A DNA stretch of 64,000 nucleotides from Chitinophagaceae bacterium (GTDB lineage Bacteria > Bacteroidota > Bacteroidia > Chitinophagales > Chitinophagaceae), in assembly GCA_016702745.1 (NCBI GenBank), contig JADJDJ010000004.1, positions 496,001 to 560,000 on the forward strand. The letters run 5' to 3'. Shown piece after piece: positions 1-7,899 of this stretch. The position numbers were made by a program, and so were the translations under genes. The notes beneath the pieces are model-generated. The model was not told the origin of the DNA, ran no database searches, and worked only from the letters and a program-made list of their open reading frames with translations. How positions within the stretch are numbered: the first letter of the stretch is position 1; every line of letters starts with the position of its first letter.

Positions 1-381
1 ATTGGATTGAGTTTCTATCTCTTATTCACAAGAAAAAAAACCTGGAGCGACCCACAACTCAGATGGCTGATCTGTGGAGTTCTTTTTGCCACCGGGCTAT
101 TGAGTTTATTATTAATAGCAGATTTCAATAGGCAAAACCGTGTATTATATTGGGAGCTATGTGTTCCTTTACTTTTTTATATCCTGGACCTTTTATTCCG
201 GCATATCAGTTTTAAAATACAGGGCAGGGATTTCATACTTTGGATAAGAGGTTCTGAGGAAATTGACGATTCACTTGGCGGGACTAATCCTCATGTAAAA
301 TCCTCAGATATAGTTTTTTCCCTTTCACTTTTGGCATTTATAATGTTGACGACATTAGTTGGAGCTTTATTTTTGAAGTAG
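1..381 (+). CDS. Membrane protein, 5' partial
   Basis: The reading frame is open to the left edge, so the start of the gene lies outside the window. The visible 126 residues hold at least three hydrophobic stretches: one around residues 20-40, one around 50-65, and a C-terminal one that ends the protein. Between the second and third is a polar segment of about 40 residues (GREFILW-like, then a charged SEEIDD stretch). I recognise no family. It is probably a small integral membrane protein of unknown function. A TTG near the left edge could serve as a start, but continuation upstream is more likely. Confidence 0.55.
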   Translation: MGLSFYLLFTRKKTWSDPQLRWLICGVLFATGLLSLLLIADFNRQNRVLYWELCVPLLFYILDLLFRHISFKIQGRDFILWIRGSEEIDDSLGGTNPHVKSSDIVFSLSLLAFIMLTTLVGALFLK

Positions 382-499
382 CGGTATGCATAAAACCCCA
401 AAGCAGATAAAAAGTAAAATCCGATTCCTGCATTACTAAATAAAGCCTGTAACTTCCAATTGATAACGGTCGTCAAACCCGGTTCACAAACCCTGCTTC

Positions 500-1726
500 A
501 TGAAAAAAAACATCCCCTTACTCCTCTGCTTTGCCTTTTCCCTTCAACTTGCTGCCCAAAACAATACCCAGGTCAGCATCGGCACCATCGACAGTCTCCA
601 GTCCAGGATTCTGAATGAACAAAGAAAAGTCTGGGTCTATGTCCCCAGCAGCTGGCAGCCCGGGTCCAAACAGCGGTATCCGGTTATTTACCTGCTTGAC
701 GGAGATGGCCATTTCTATTCAGTGGTGGGCATGGTTCAGCAATTAAGTCAGGTCAACGGAAATACCATTTGTCCGGAAATGATTATTGTGGGTATTCCCA
801 ATACCGACCGCACCCGTGACTTGACTCCTTCTCATGTAGATGCTGATCCTCCCTTTATGGACAGTGCTTTTTCCAAAACTTCCGGGGGCGGTGAACAATT
901 TGCAGCCTTTATAAAAAATGAGTTGATTCCGCATATTGATTCCCTATATCCCACAGAGCCATATAAAATGCTGATCGGACATTCCTTTGGCGGGTTGACC
1001 GTGATGAATATCGCCATGAACCATACTAAAATGTTTAATTCCTATATCAGCATTGACCCCAGTATGTGGTGGGATAAAATGAATTTCCTTAAAGCCACAA
1101 AGAAGCAGCTGGCTGGAAAGAAATTCACAGGTACCAGTTTATACCTGGGTATCGCCAATACCATGGAGGAGGGGTTGGATTTTGATAAAGTCCAAAAAGA
1201 TACCGCTGTCAGTACAAAGCATATCCGATCTATCATTGAACTGGATAAGGAAATAAAGAGGCAGAAGCAAAACGGCTTGCAATATGCCAGTAAATATTAT
1301 GGCGATGATGACCACGGTTCTGTGCCTTTGATTGCCACTTATGATGCCCTGCGTTTCTTTTTTGAAAAATACCGGTTCAAATTATCCTTTAAAGATTTTA
1401 CAGATTCCACTGCCGACCTGGCTGCCAAATACACCAAACATTACCAGGAAGTTTCTCAACTCTTTGGCTACAAGGTCCTGCCTCCTGAAAACATGGTGAA
1501 TGGCATGGGCTATGAATTTTTACAGCAAAAGCAGTTTACCAAAGCCGGCCGGTTCTTTAAAATGAATGTTGAGAATTATCCGGATAGCTATAATGTGTAC
1601 GATTCCTATGCCGATTATTTCGCTGCCATTGGTGATAAAACAAAAGCCATTGAGTACTTAAAAAAGGCACTGGTCATCAAAGAAAATCCGGATTCCCGGA
1701 ATAAACTGAATAAGTTGTTGGAATAA
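500..1726 (+). CDS. Secreted alpha/beta-hydrolase (esterase D/IroE-like) with TPR tail
   Basis: A 408-residue protein with an N-terminal signal peptide ending near residue 20 (LQLAAQ). The body matches the putative esterase family (PF00756, which includes enterochelin esterase and IroE-like enzymes): a VIYLLDGDGHF strand-turn near residue 63, the nucleophile elbow GHSFGG with Ser162, and a DDDHGSVP segment carrying the likely catalytic His. Residues about 330-405 look like one or two tetratricopeptide repeats (GYEFLQQKQFTKAGRFF, then AIEYLKKAL), a common tail in Bacteroidota members. It probably hydrolyses an ester or acyl substrate in the periplasm or outside the cell; the substrate cannot be told. 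It stands alone as a transcription unit. Confidence 0.85.
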   Translation: MKKNIPLLLCFAFSLQLAAQNNTQVSIGTIDSLQSRILNEQRKVWVYVPSSWQPGSKQRYPVIYLLDGDGHFYSVVGMVQQLSQVNGNTICPEMIIVGIPNTDRTRDLTPSHVDADPPFMDSAFSKTSGGGEQFAAFIKNELIPHIDSLYPTEPYKMLIGHSFGGLTVMNIAMNHTKMFNSYISIDPSMWWDKMNFLKATKKQLAGKKFTGTSLYLGIANTMEEGLDFDKVQKDTAVSTKHIRSIIELDKEIKRQKQNGLQYASKYYGDDDHGSVPLIATYDALRFFFEKYRFKLSFKDFTDSTADLAAKYTKHYQEVSQLFGYKVLPPENMVNGMGYEFLQQKQFTKAGRFFKMNVENYPDSYNVYDSYADYFAAIGDKTKAIEYLKKALVIKENPDSRNKLNKLLE

Positions 1727-1745
1727 GAAAGATAAAAGCGGGGTA

Positions 1746-1929
1746 ACCAGAAGTTATCTAAAAAGTCGTTTTTTATTGGGATGTCATGCCGGGCTTGACC
1801 TCCAAAGGAGTCCTATGGACCGGCATCTATTAGGGAATCGAATCTTTTAAAAGATACCGGGTCAGTGCTTGCCCCGGACCTGATCCGGGGCCCGGTATGA
1901 CGTAAACCACTTTTTAGATAACTTCTGGT
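1746..1929. repeat. 184-bp element with perfect 21-bp terminal inverted repeats
   Basis: Positions 1746-1766 and 1909-1929 are exact reverse complements over 21 bases, beginning ACCAGAAG and ending CTTCTGGT. Inside is a second, nested imperfect inverted repeat (GTCATGCCGGGC near 1781 against GCCCGGTATGAC near 1890) and a perfect hairpin CCCCGGA/TCCGGGG around 1872-1890. No open reading frame is present. TA lies just left of the element and can be read at its right edge, so a TA target duplication is possible but not certain. It resembles a MITE or REP-type non-coding mobile or folded element. It fills most of the gap between the esterase and the ArsR gene. Confidence 0.7.
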
Positions 1930-2024
1930 ATCGTTCCCTGAGGATCCTGCCATAAGTATCCATAAAAGTTGATACTATATTGTTTAACTCGTTTCAACCC
2001 TCCTTTCTTTTACTCCCCAAAAAA

Positions 2025-2075
2025 TAAATTTGCGCAACCCATAAGTTGCGTATATATTTGCAACCACAGAGTTGC
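2025..2075 (+). promoter_or_regulatory. Promoter and paired ArsR-type operators
   Basis: Two 16-bp dyads of the form GCAAC-N6-GTTGC lie at 2034-2049 and 2060-2075, with starts 26 bp apart. Between them is a Bacteroidetes -7 box, TATATTTG (2053-2060), with TTTG at 2029-2032 twenty bases upstream. A second possible box, TAAATTTG, sits at 2025-2032. The dyads overlap the promoter and lie just before the ArsR gene at 2094, as expected for autorepression. The operator role is inferred from position and symmetry. Confidence 0.6.
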
Positions 2076-2093
2076 ATATTTAAACACTGCACC

Positions 2094-2412
2094 ATGAAAC
2101 AGGATATCTTCCAGGCTATTGCCGACCCGACAAGAAGGGCCATACTTACCCTGCTGGCCATACAGGCCCTGACCCCCAATGCTATGGCTGCCCATTTTGA
2201 TATGAGCCGGCAGGCCGTATCCAAGCATATTAAAGTATTACAACAGAGTGAACTGATTAAACCTGAGCAGTCTGGCCGGAAATCTATTATCATTTCAACC
2301 CAAAAAAATGCAGGAAATAGACCATTGGCTGGCGCGGCTCCGGAAAAACTGGGAAATACAGTTTAATCAGCTGGATAAAGTATTACAAACATTAAAAAAA
2401 CAATCAAAATGA
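2094..2412 (+). CDS. ArsR-family winged-helix repressor (frameshifted, probably by sequence error)
   Basis: The N-terminal 64 residues are a clear ArsR winged helix: DIFQAIADPTRRAIL, then NAMAAHFDMSRQAVSKHIKVLQQSELI as helix-turn-helix and recognition helix. As written the frame runs on to a stop at 2366 with an unrelated tail. Adding one G at the CCGG near 2278 and one A to the A-tract 2302-2308 restores GREIYYHFNPKKMQEIDHWLARLR and the rest of the family C-terminus. The repaired protein is 106 residues, and its stop codon overlaps the next start as ATGA (2409-2412). This type normally pairs with an SRPBCC gene, as here, and represses the pair. The ATG at 2094 is chosen because upstream codons overlap the operators. 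Confidence 0.8.
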
Positions 2413-2900
2413 ATCTGTTCTTTGACTTCCAGGTCGATAAGCCTGCCAAAAAAATAAGCATTACCCGTGAATTTGATGCCCCCCAATCGTTGGTATGGGA
2501 GGCTTTTACAAATGCGGAATTGCTCGATCAATGGACAGCACCGGCTCCATTTAAAGCCCGGACAAAGTATATGGATTTCAAAATTGGTGGTCGGCGCTTT
2601 TATGCCATGGTTAGTCCGGATGGATTGGAACGCTGGGCGCTTCAGGAATACCGCTCAATCAACCCCCAGACCCATTTTACTATGTATAATTGTTTCACAG
2701 ATGCTGAAGGAAATCCTGATCCGGCAGGGTCCGACTGGGACTACCGATTCAGTGAGGTAAATGGCATCACAACAGTGAACATTACGATTTATAATGAATC
2801 ATTTGACAGAATGGAAGCCCTGCTCGAAGGATTTACCAAAGGATTCACCATGACACTGGAAAACCTGGAAGCGTTGTTGGCTGCTCTCTCCAAAAAATAA
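2409..2900 (+). CDS. SRPBCC/AHSA1-family protein
   Basis: A 163-residue protein of the SRPBCC superfamily, AHSA1-like group. Visible family marks are the N-terminal ITREFDAPQSLVWEAFTNAELLDQW, the central GGRRFYAMVSPDG, and the C-terminal ALLEGFTKGFTMTLENLEALL helix. These proteins form a helix-grip fold with a hydrophobic cavity; the bound ligand is usually unknown. The start codon overlaps the stop of the repaired ArsR gene (ATGA), which implies translational coupling and a shared promoter. The ArsR-SRPBCC pairing is common in Bacteroidota, and the regulator probably controls its own expression together with this gene. A specific function cannot be given. Confidence 0.88.
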   Translation: MNLFFDFQVDKPAKKISITREFDAPQSLVWEAFTNAELLDQWTAPAPFKARTKYMDFKIGGRRFYAMVSPDGLERWALQEYRSINPQTHFTMYNCFTDAEGNPDPAGSDWDYRFSEVNGITTVNITIYNESFDRMEALLEGFTKGFTMTLENLEALLAALSKK

Positions 2901-2939
2901 AGGAAGCGGAAACCGGTTTGTTCTCTTCAATAAACAAGC

Positions 2940-3365
2940 ATGACAATCAAAGCACAAATCAAAGACTATATCGGTAGTCTGCCCGAATCCAAGAGCAGCG
3001 AGTTGCAGGAACTGCACCAATTCATTTTAAAAACCATGCCTTCCTGTAAATTATGGTTCCTCGATGGAAGGGATAGTACCGGTAAAATAGTCTCCAATCC
3101 CAATATCGGATACGGGGAATACCATATTCAATATGCTAATGGAACAACCAAGCCCTTCTACCAGATCGGACTCAGTGCCAACAGGAGTGGTATTTCTGTT
3201 TATGTAATGGGGATCCCGGATAAAACTTATTTAGTCAAAACATTTGGAAAAAAGATAGGCAAGGCCAGTGTAACTGGTTATTGTATCAAATTCAAAACAC
3301 TGAAAGATATTAAACTGGAGGTATTGGAAGCGGCGATTCGGTATGGGGTGAGTGTTACGAACTAA
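2940..3365 (+). CDS. DUF1801 (YdhG-like) protein
   Basis: A 141-residue protein resembling the DUF1801/YdhG family, which has a YjbR/CyaY-like alpha-beta fold. Recognisable parts are the N-terminal helix with LPESKSSELQELHQFI, the central GYGEYHIQYANG strands, and the C-terminal FKTLKDIKLEVLEAAIRYGV helix typical of the family end. There is no signal peptide, so it is cytoplasmic. It begins 39 bases after the SRPBCC gene, and DUF1801 and SRPBCC genes are often neighbours in Bacteroidota, so it may belong to the ArsR-controlled operon. Biochemical role unknown. Confidence 0.75.
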   Translation: MTIKAQIKDYIGSLPESKSSELQELHQFILKTMPSCKLWFLDGRDSTGKIVSNPNIGYGEYHIQYANGTTKPFYQIGLSANRSGISVYVMGIPDKTYLVKTFGKKIGKASVTGYCIKFKTLKDIKLEVLEAAIRYGVSVTN

Positions 3366-3559
3366 CAACATAAACGCTGAGGAATAGAAACCAATACCCG
3401 ATCTGGTTAACTCAGCTTCGATATACATTCTTGGCACCGGAGCGGAAGATGCCACCGGGAATGCTTATTTATCTTTTTAGTATTAATTTCATCAGTTGTA
3501 GTCCGGTGCAGTGAAGGCGAACGGAAAAATCCTTCCCTGTATTACACAGGAAATGCTGC

Positions 3560-4711
3560 ATGAAAAAGCTGTTGCCCATAATATTAACTTTCATTATTTC
3601 TTTTACAGGAAGAACACAATCTCCCCTGCAGCAACGGCTGGAATTTCTCCGGTTATCCCTTGAAAACAAGTACGGATGGGTGGGCAATTTTGATAGTCTG
3701 ACCGGGATTGCTACTGTTTATCAGGATGGATACATGGGATATATTGATACTAATTCCCGGATCATTCTGCCCCTTGCTTATAGTACAAGGGATTTTTCAG
3801 ATGGATTGGGAATTTATCATGATCCAACCCAAAAAAGTATTAAGGTCATTGACAAAAAAGCAAGGCTGATAAAGGAATATAAAAATCTCAGCTCCTTACT
3901 GGGTTTTAAAAATGGGCTGTCCATTTTCAGCACTCCCTCTGCAGTTGGCCTGCTTTACGGGGTGATGGACCTCCGGGGGAATATCATCATCAAAAACCAA
4001 TATCCCTATATTGAAAAAATATCTGAAAAGTATTATCTCGTCAACAGCAATAAAGTGGGTGCAGGGGTCATCAATGCTGCCGGGGATACCGTGATACCCG
4101 TCAGGTATATTATCAACTATATTGATACAACCGATCTTCATTTTATTGGTTACCGGCCGGATGCCGGTTATGGGAGCTTTGCTTCTTCCGGCAAAATGAT
4201 AAAATACCTCGGAAAAGAGTTTTACCCGGAAACTAATCATATTGAAGGAATACCGCATTTTCAAAGAGATTCCGTGTTCATCCTTAAAAACCAATTCTTA
4301 TCTGCCGGCTCCAAAATGGCGCTTGTCAATCTTGATTTTGATACCATTGTACCCATGGGTAAATACAAACTGGCTGCTGTAAATGAAGGCATGGTTTGTT
4401 ACTATGATTCAGTTCCATCTGGCAATAAAGCCAGGGACAGCCTGGTGGCAAAATGCGGGTTTCTGAATAACAAAGGAGCCATTGTAATTCCGGCCCGGTA
4501 TGATTTTGCTATCTATTTTACGGAAGGCCTTTGTTCCGTCCAGGAAAACAAAAAATGGGGTTATATCAACAAAGAGGGAAAGCTGGTTATTCCCTTTCAA
4601 TTTGATTCTGCGCTACCCTTCCATATGGGTTATGCAAAAGTCAAAATCAAAGATGATTTTTTTATCATAGACCGGAAGGGGAAGATGGTGATGAAGTCAA
4701 AATCTTATTGA
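3560..4711 (+). CDS. Secreted WG-repeat protein
   Basis: A 383-residue protein with a signal peptide (residues 1-19, ending GRTQ) followed by about six WG-type beta repeats of the form G-[FVY]-x-[ND]-xxG-xxVIPxxYD. Clear copies are YMGYIDTNSRIILPLAY, LYGVMDLRGNIIIKNQY, AGVINAAGDTVIPVRY, CGFLNNKGAIVIPARYDF and KWGYINKEGKLVIPFQFD. WG repeats make an extended beta structure thought to mediate binding at the cell surface or in the periplasm; no enzymatic residues are visible. It stands alone, 194 bases after the DUF1801 gene. The ligand is unknown. Confidence 0.85.
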   Translation: MKKLLPIILTFIISFTGRTQSPLQQRLEFLRLSLENKYGWVGNFDSLTGIATVYQDGYMGYIDTNSRIILPLAYSTRDFSDGLGIYHDPTQKSIKVIDKKARLIKEYKNLSSLLGFKNGLSIFSTPSAVGLLYGVMDLRGNIIIKNQYPYIEKISEKYYLVNSNKVGAGVINAAGDTVIPVRYIINYIDTTDLHFIGYRPDAGYGSFASSGKMIKYLGKEFYPETNHIEGIPHFQRDSVFILKNQFLSAGSKMALVNLDFDTIVPMGKYKLAAVNEGMVCYYDSVPSGNKARDSLVAKCGFLNNKGAIVIPARYDFAIYFTEGLCSVQENKKWGYINKEGKLVIPFQFDSALPFHMGYAKVKIKDDFFIIDRKGKMVMKSKSY

Positions 4712-4826
4712 GGCGGGATACCATTTTTAATCCCCTTAGATCGCTACCAAAGGGCTGACCAAAAGCGTTGGCCACCAACCCAAAACCCAACTCTCACGAA
4801 ACTGGGCAGCAACGCTATTATGATCA

Positions 4827-5039
4827 TCATTTTTCATCCGGTTTAAATTCTAAAATATCCGCAGGCTGACAATCCAGTATTTTGCAAATCGCTTCCAGTG
4901 TAGAGAAACGAATGGCTTTTGCCTTGCCGGTTTTGAGAATGGATAAATTAGAAAGGGTGATGCCTACTTTTTCCGATAACTCGTTCAACGACATTTTCCT
5001 TTTTGCCATCATCACATCCAGGTTAACTATTATCGCCAT
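4827..5039 (-). CDS. Cro/CI-type HTH regulator (YozG-like)
   Basis: A 70-residue helix-turn-helix protein: MAIIVNLDVMMAKRKMSLNELSEKVGI, then LSNLSILKTGKAKAIRFSTLEAICKILDCQPADILEF. This is the minimal YozG-like XRE form found with DUF2975 genes. Its start lies three bases after the stop of the DUF2975 gene, so the two are one operon read leftwards from the promoter at 5615. It probably regulates that promoter; the palindrome at 5629-5651 is the obvious candidate site. Confidence 0.88.
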   Translation of the reverse strand: MAIIVNLDVMMAKRKMSLNELSEKVGITLSNLSILKTGKAKAIRFSTLEAICKILDCQPADILEFKPDEK

Positions 5040-5042
5040 AGC

Positions 5043-5597
5043 TTAAATGGTTAAGTCGTTTTCAGTTTGTATTTCCACTCCGCGTTTACAAATTTGGGCG
5101 ATGACAATCAATATCACTCCCATAAAGAACCAGACATCGGCTCCGCCAAAACCCATTTTTTGGATATCGGGGATGCTGATGCCCTTGGCCAAAAGCAATT
5201 TTGATTGATTAGTTCCCCAACTGGAAAAGATACCAATGCCAATTGCCAGCCATGACAGATAAGAAATGAATCGAGGCAGGTATTGATTAAATGGCTGCGT
5301 GAAATTCAGTTTTTTGTGATGGATCGCCCGGATGATGATATAAAATAGAATGGCTTTCAGGATGGCCACAATACTCATCAGAACAGTAACGATGATAAAA
5401 TAAACCTTGTCTGCTGTATAGAGTCCCGATAAATCCATTTTATTCCAGAAAAACTGAGCTCCCATCGGTTTGATAAACAGGGTATAAAATGCATTGAAAA
5501 GGATACCTCCGGCTTCTATACTTAAACCGATAAAAATGATCCAGGCCAGGATATACAATACCCAAAGGATATGTTTTGTCGTAATTCTGATTTCCAT
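5043..5597 (-). CDS. DUF2975 membrane protein
   Basis: A 184-residue integral membrane protein with four predicted transmembrane helices: near residues 10-35, 65-90, 108-130 and 150-170. It matches the DUF2975 arrangement: N-terminal helix, loop with IKPMG, second helix, and an RFISYLSWLAIGIG third helix. It is co-transcribed with the small HTH gene directly downstream, the standard context for this family, in which the membrane protein may sense a signal or modulate the regulator. Molecular function is unknown. The ATG at 5597 is preceded by a good promoter 18 bases upstream. Confidence 0.85.
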   Translation of the reverse strand: MEIRITTKHILWVLYILAWIIFIGLSIEAGGILFNAFYTLFIKPMGAQFFWNKMDLSGLYTADKVYFIIVTVLMSIVAILKAILFYIIIRAIHHKKLNFTQPFNQYLPRFISYLSWLAIGIGIFSSWGTNQSKLLLAKGISIPDIQKMGFGGADVWFFMGVILIVIAQICKRGVEIQTENDLTI

Positions 5598-5614
5598 GAT
5601 TGGCGATTATTTAG

Positions 5615-5651
5615 CAAATATAGGAAATTATTTATTGCTTATCAATAAATA
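5615..5651 (-). promoter_or_regulatory. Promoter and palindromic operator of the DUF2975-HTH operon
   Basis: Read on the minus strand, a TATATTTG -7 box lies at 5615-5622, with TTG at 5643-5645 twenty bases upstream. A perfect inverted repeat with 9-bp arms (TATTTATTG, 5-bp spacer, CAATAAATA) covers 5629-5651 and overlaps the upstream element. A dyad in this place is a likely site for repression by the HTH protein of the same operon. The promoter is seen directly; the operator role is inferred. Confidence 0.55.
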
Positions 5652-5859
5652 TTTATTTTTTATAGATAGCCCCCATCAAGTAGAATTAAGTCCCGGAAAA
5701 TGAAGCGGTAAAACTCTAAACTGATTCTTGTTCGGTTGTTCTGATTTATCATTTGAACGATGAAGCCCATCCCCGGGGATGAAGAACAGTAGTTGACGCC
5801 TTCAAGAAAAAAGCGTTAGGAGGAGATGAAGAACACCTGCTAAAAAGACATTGGGAGTA

Positions 5860-6486
5860 TTACCAGGCTTTTACTTTGATATTTTTAAAATAGACTTTAC
5901 TCTTTGGGTCGTGCCCCTGCAAGGCAAATGTGCCGGAGGAAATCAGCCGCTGCTCCATTCCTTTAGGCCGCTCCACTCCTTCCGGTTCTGTATAATCCAC
6001 CACCTGGCGGTCGTTGATTAAAACCGTGATGCGTTTCCCTTTTATTTTAATATGCAGGGTGAACCATTCATTGTCCTTCACATAGGTTTCGCGGATATCA
6101 CTGATGGCCCAGAGACTGCCGGTACGACGCCAGTCGGTATGACTATTATTCACCTGCACTTCATAGCCTTTCCCGGGCCACCCGCCTTCCTGATATTGTG
6201 TATGAAAATAAACTCCCGAATTGGAACCGGGGGTGGTCATCACATCCAGCTTTAGTTCCACATCATTAAAGTTGTGACTCCTGACCGGACCATCATAATA
6301 CAAATGTGCCACATCGCCATTCACGACAATAGCGCCATCCTCGATTTTAAAACTGCTGGCATTCTTCCCCACTTTCCAGCCATCAAAGGTTTTACCATCA
6401 AAAATGGAGACAAAGCCCTTGGGTGCCGGGCGATGCGCGCTAATGGAAAGAATGGCTAAGATGATAAGTGGGAATATTTTTTTCAT
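5860..6486 (-). CDS. Secreted DUF1080 (3-keto-disaccharide hydrolase family) protein
   Basis: A 208-residue protein with an N-terminal hydrophobic signal (MKKIFPLIILAILSISA) and a single DUF1080 domain, now called 3-keto-disaccharide hydrolase and built as a concanavalin/laminin-G-like beta sandwich. Marks are FVSIFDGKTFDGWKVG at the start, NFNDVELKLDVMTTPGSNSGVYFHTQ, WPGKGYEVQVNNSH, and GTFALQGHDPKSKVYFKNIKVK at the end. It is probably a periplasmic or outer-surface sugar-binding or hydrolysing protein. It stands alone, with no other polysaccharide-utilisation genes nearby. Confidence 0.88.
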   Translation of the reverse strand: MKKIFPLIILAILSISAHRPAPKGFVSIFDGKTFDGWKVGKNASSFKIEDGAIVVNGDVAHLYYDGPVRSHNFNDVELKLDVMTTPGSNSGVYFHTQYQEGGWPGKGYEVQVNNSHTDWRRTGSLWAISDIRETYVKDNEWFTLHIKIKGKRITVLINDRQVVDYTEPEGVERPKGMEQRLISSGTFALQGHDPKSKVYFKNIKVKAW

Positions 6487-6514
6487 AGATCGAATGTAAG
6501 AAGGATTGGGAGAT

Positions 6515-6960
6515 TCACCGCAGAGAAAAGAGGACAGGGAGGTTACGCAGAGGTTTTTTGCGTTCTTGCGCCCTTTGTGGGATATATATCGGGATGATGA
6601 TTTTTGCTTCGCTCGAAGAGTCCTTTGGACAAAAAAAATGGGAACGCTGATGACGCGGATCTAGCAGATTTTCACGGATATAGTTAGTCATATAAATTAA
6701 AAGCTGATTCATAAATGACGGATTAAGGGATTTTGCTGCGCTCGAAGAGTCCTATGGACAAAATCATAAGAGAGGAACACGGATGAAACGGATAGAACGG
6801 ATTAAAACGGATTTTTTTGCGCCCTTAGCGGCCTTTGCGGGAAACATTTTTCGGATTTTTGAATCAAGAAAATTCTTTGCGTTCCTTCGCGTCATCGTGT
6901 CTTTGCGGTAAAGCTCTCTGCGAAAACTCTGCGTTCTCTTGTTCTCCGCGGTGAAAAAAT
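6515..6960. repeat. Repeat island between DUF1080 and glycosylase genes
   Basis: No gene is credible here. CCGCAGAG-type sequence in one orientation (6518-6556) is mirrored by the reverse form near 6908-6955 (CTCTGCGTTCTCTTG, then CCGCGGTGA). Between them are CCGCAAAG-type units (GCGGCCTTTGCGG, CTTTGCGGTAAAG) and two copies of the motif GAGTCC-T-[AT]-TGGAC (6618-6630 and 6747-6759), each preceded by GCTCGAA and followed by a run of A. Related units recur at 10.9-11.1 kb and 51.2-51.3 kb. Confidence 0.6.
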
Positions 6961-6961
6961 C

Positions 6962-7564
6962 TCAGCCCGGCGGATTATCCTTCCACCTCCACAAATACAT
7001 ACAGGCATAGGTCCGGTAGGGTGCCCATTGTGCTGCAATTTTTAATATCGCCGCATCTCTGGTTTTTTTCTTTCTGTTCTTTAACCCATACAGACCCACG
7101 ACGGCCTGCTGCAATCCCAGGTCATCAATCGCAAATAAATCTTCCCGGCACAAGGCAAACATCAGCAACATTTCCGTGGTCCACCTCCCCACTCCCTTGA
7201 TTTGCGTGAGATATGCAATCACTTCCTCATTATCCATTTTCGATAATTTCCGGTGATCCATCCCCTGCTCCAGTTCAAAGCGGGCTACATTTTGCACATA
7301 GCTGACCTTTGCGTTACTCAAACCAATCCCTCTTAATTTTTCAAATGGAGTATCCAGTATCTGTTGCGGGGCTGGCTCTCCCCCATATAAATCCAGAAAC
7401 CGCTGCTTGATCACTTTGGCCACCTTGGTACTCAGCTGCTGGCTCATAATGGAATAACAGAGATACAGACAAAGATTGGGCTGCTTCTTCAGGGTAAACA
7501 CGCCATGCTGTTTGATCAGTGGTTTAAGTAGGGGGTCTTTGGAGAGGTGTTTGACGTAGTGCAT
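6962..7564 (-). CDS. DNA-3-methyladenine glycosylase II family (AlkA-like, HhH-GPD)
   Basis: A 200-residue base-excision repair glycosylase of the HhH-GPD superfamily, a short AlkA-like form without the N-terminal AlkA beta domain. It shows SIMSQQLSTKVAKVI near residue 38, the helix-hairpin-helix LTQIKGVGRWTTEM at 119-132, and the catalytic Asp in FAIDDLGL (147 or 148). It would excise alkylated purines such as 3-methyladenine from DNA, leaving an abasic site. It is monocistronic. A second, divergent HhH-GPD protein is encoded at 33093-33740. Confidence 0.9.
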   Translation of the reverse strand: MHYVKHLSKDPLLKPLIKQHGVFTLKKQPNLCLYLCYSIMSQQLSTKVAKVIKQRFLDLYGGEPAPQQILDTPFEKLRGIGLSNAKVSYVQNVARFELEQGMDHRKLSKMDNEEVIAYLTQIKGVGRWTTEMLLMFALCREDLFAIDDLGLQQAVVGLYGLKNRKKKTRDAAILKIAAQWAPYRTYACMYLWRWKDNPPG

Positions 7565-7573
7565 AGGGAGAAA

Positions 7574-7667
7574 GATATTGAGATATTGGGATATTAGGAT
7601 ATTTGGCTTCGCCCGCCGTAGCCTTGGCGAAGGCGGGGTATTAGGAATTAGGTATTGGATATTGGGT
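7574..7667. repeat. Octamer and heptamer tandem tract with embedded palindrome
   Basis: Positions 7574-7605 are four consecutive 8-bp units: GATATTGA, GATATTGG, GATATTAG, GATATTTG. A variant of the GCCCGCC...GGCGGG palindromic repeat follows (about 7606-7638). Then come four 7-bp units at 7640-7667: ATTAGGA, ATTAGGT, ATTGGAT, ATTGGGT. I see no gene in the remainder of the gap 7565-7899. Confidence 0.65.
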
Positions 7668-7899
7668 TGTCCTTAATGCAGATAGTATTATTGATAGCAT
7701 GTTACACCACACTCATAACTAATAACCCATAATTCTCAACTCATCACTCTACTATCAAAAATTCTGTCACAAAATCAACACGCTGAAAATACAATTTCCA
7801 TCCGATTAATACCGGGAGGTGTAAAAAATTTAGTCCCTCTTAAAATGAGATGGAAGTGTTTGCGTAAATGTAGAATGGAAGGAGTAAAGTTCAAGCTGA

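Noticed and set aside
2302..2308. Programmed frameshifting or transcriptional slippage at the A7 run in the ArsR gene
   Set aside because: A second indel is needed 25 bases upstream, and the same kind of lesion occurs in nine other genes, so sequence error is the simpler explanation.
6515..6712. A 65-codon open frame in the repeat island
   Set aside because: It consists of repeat sequence shared with other intergenic islands and lacks protein-like composition.
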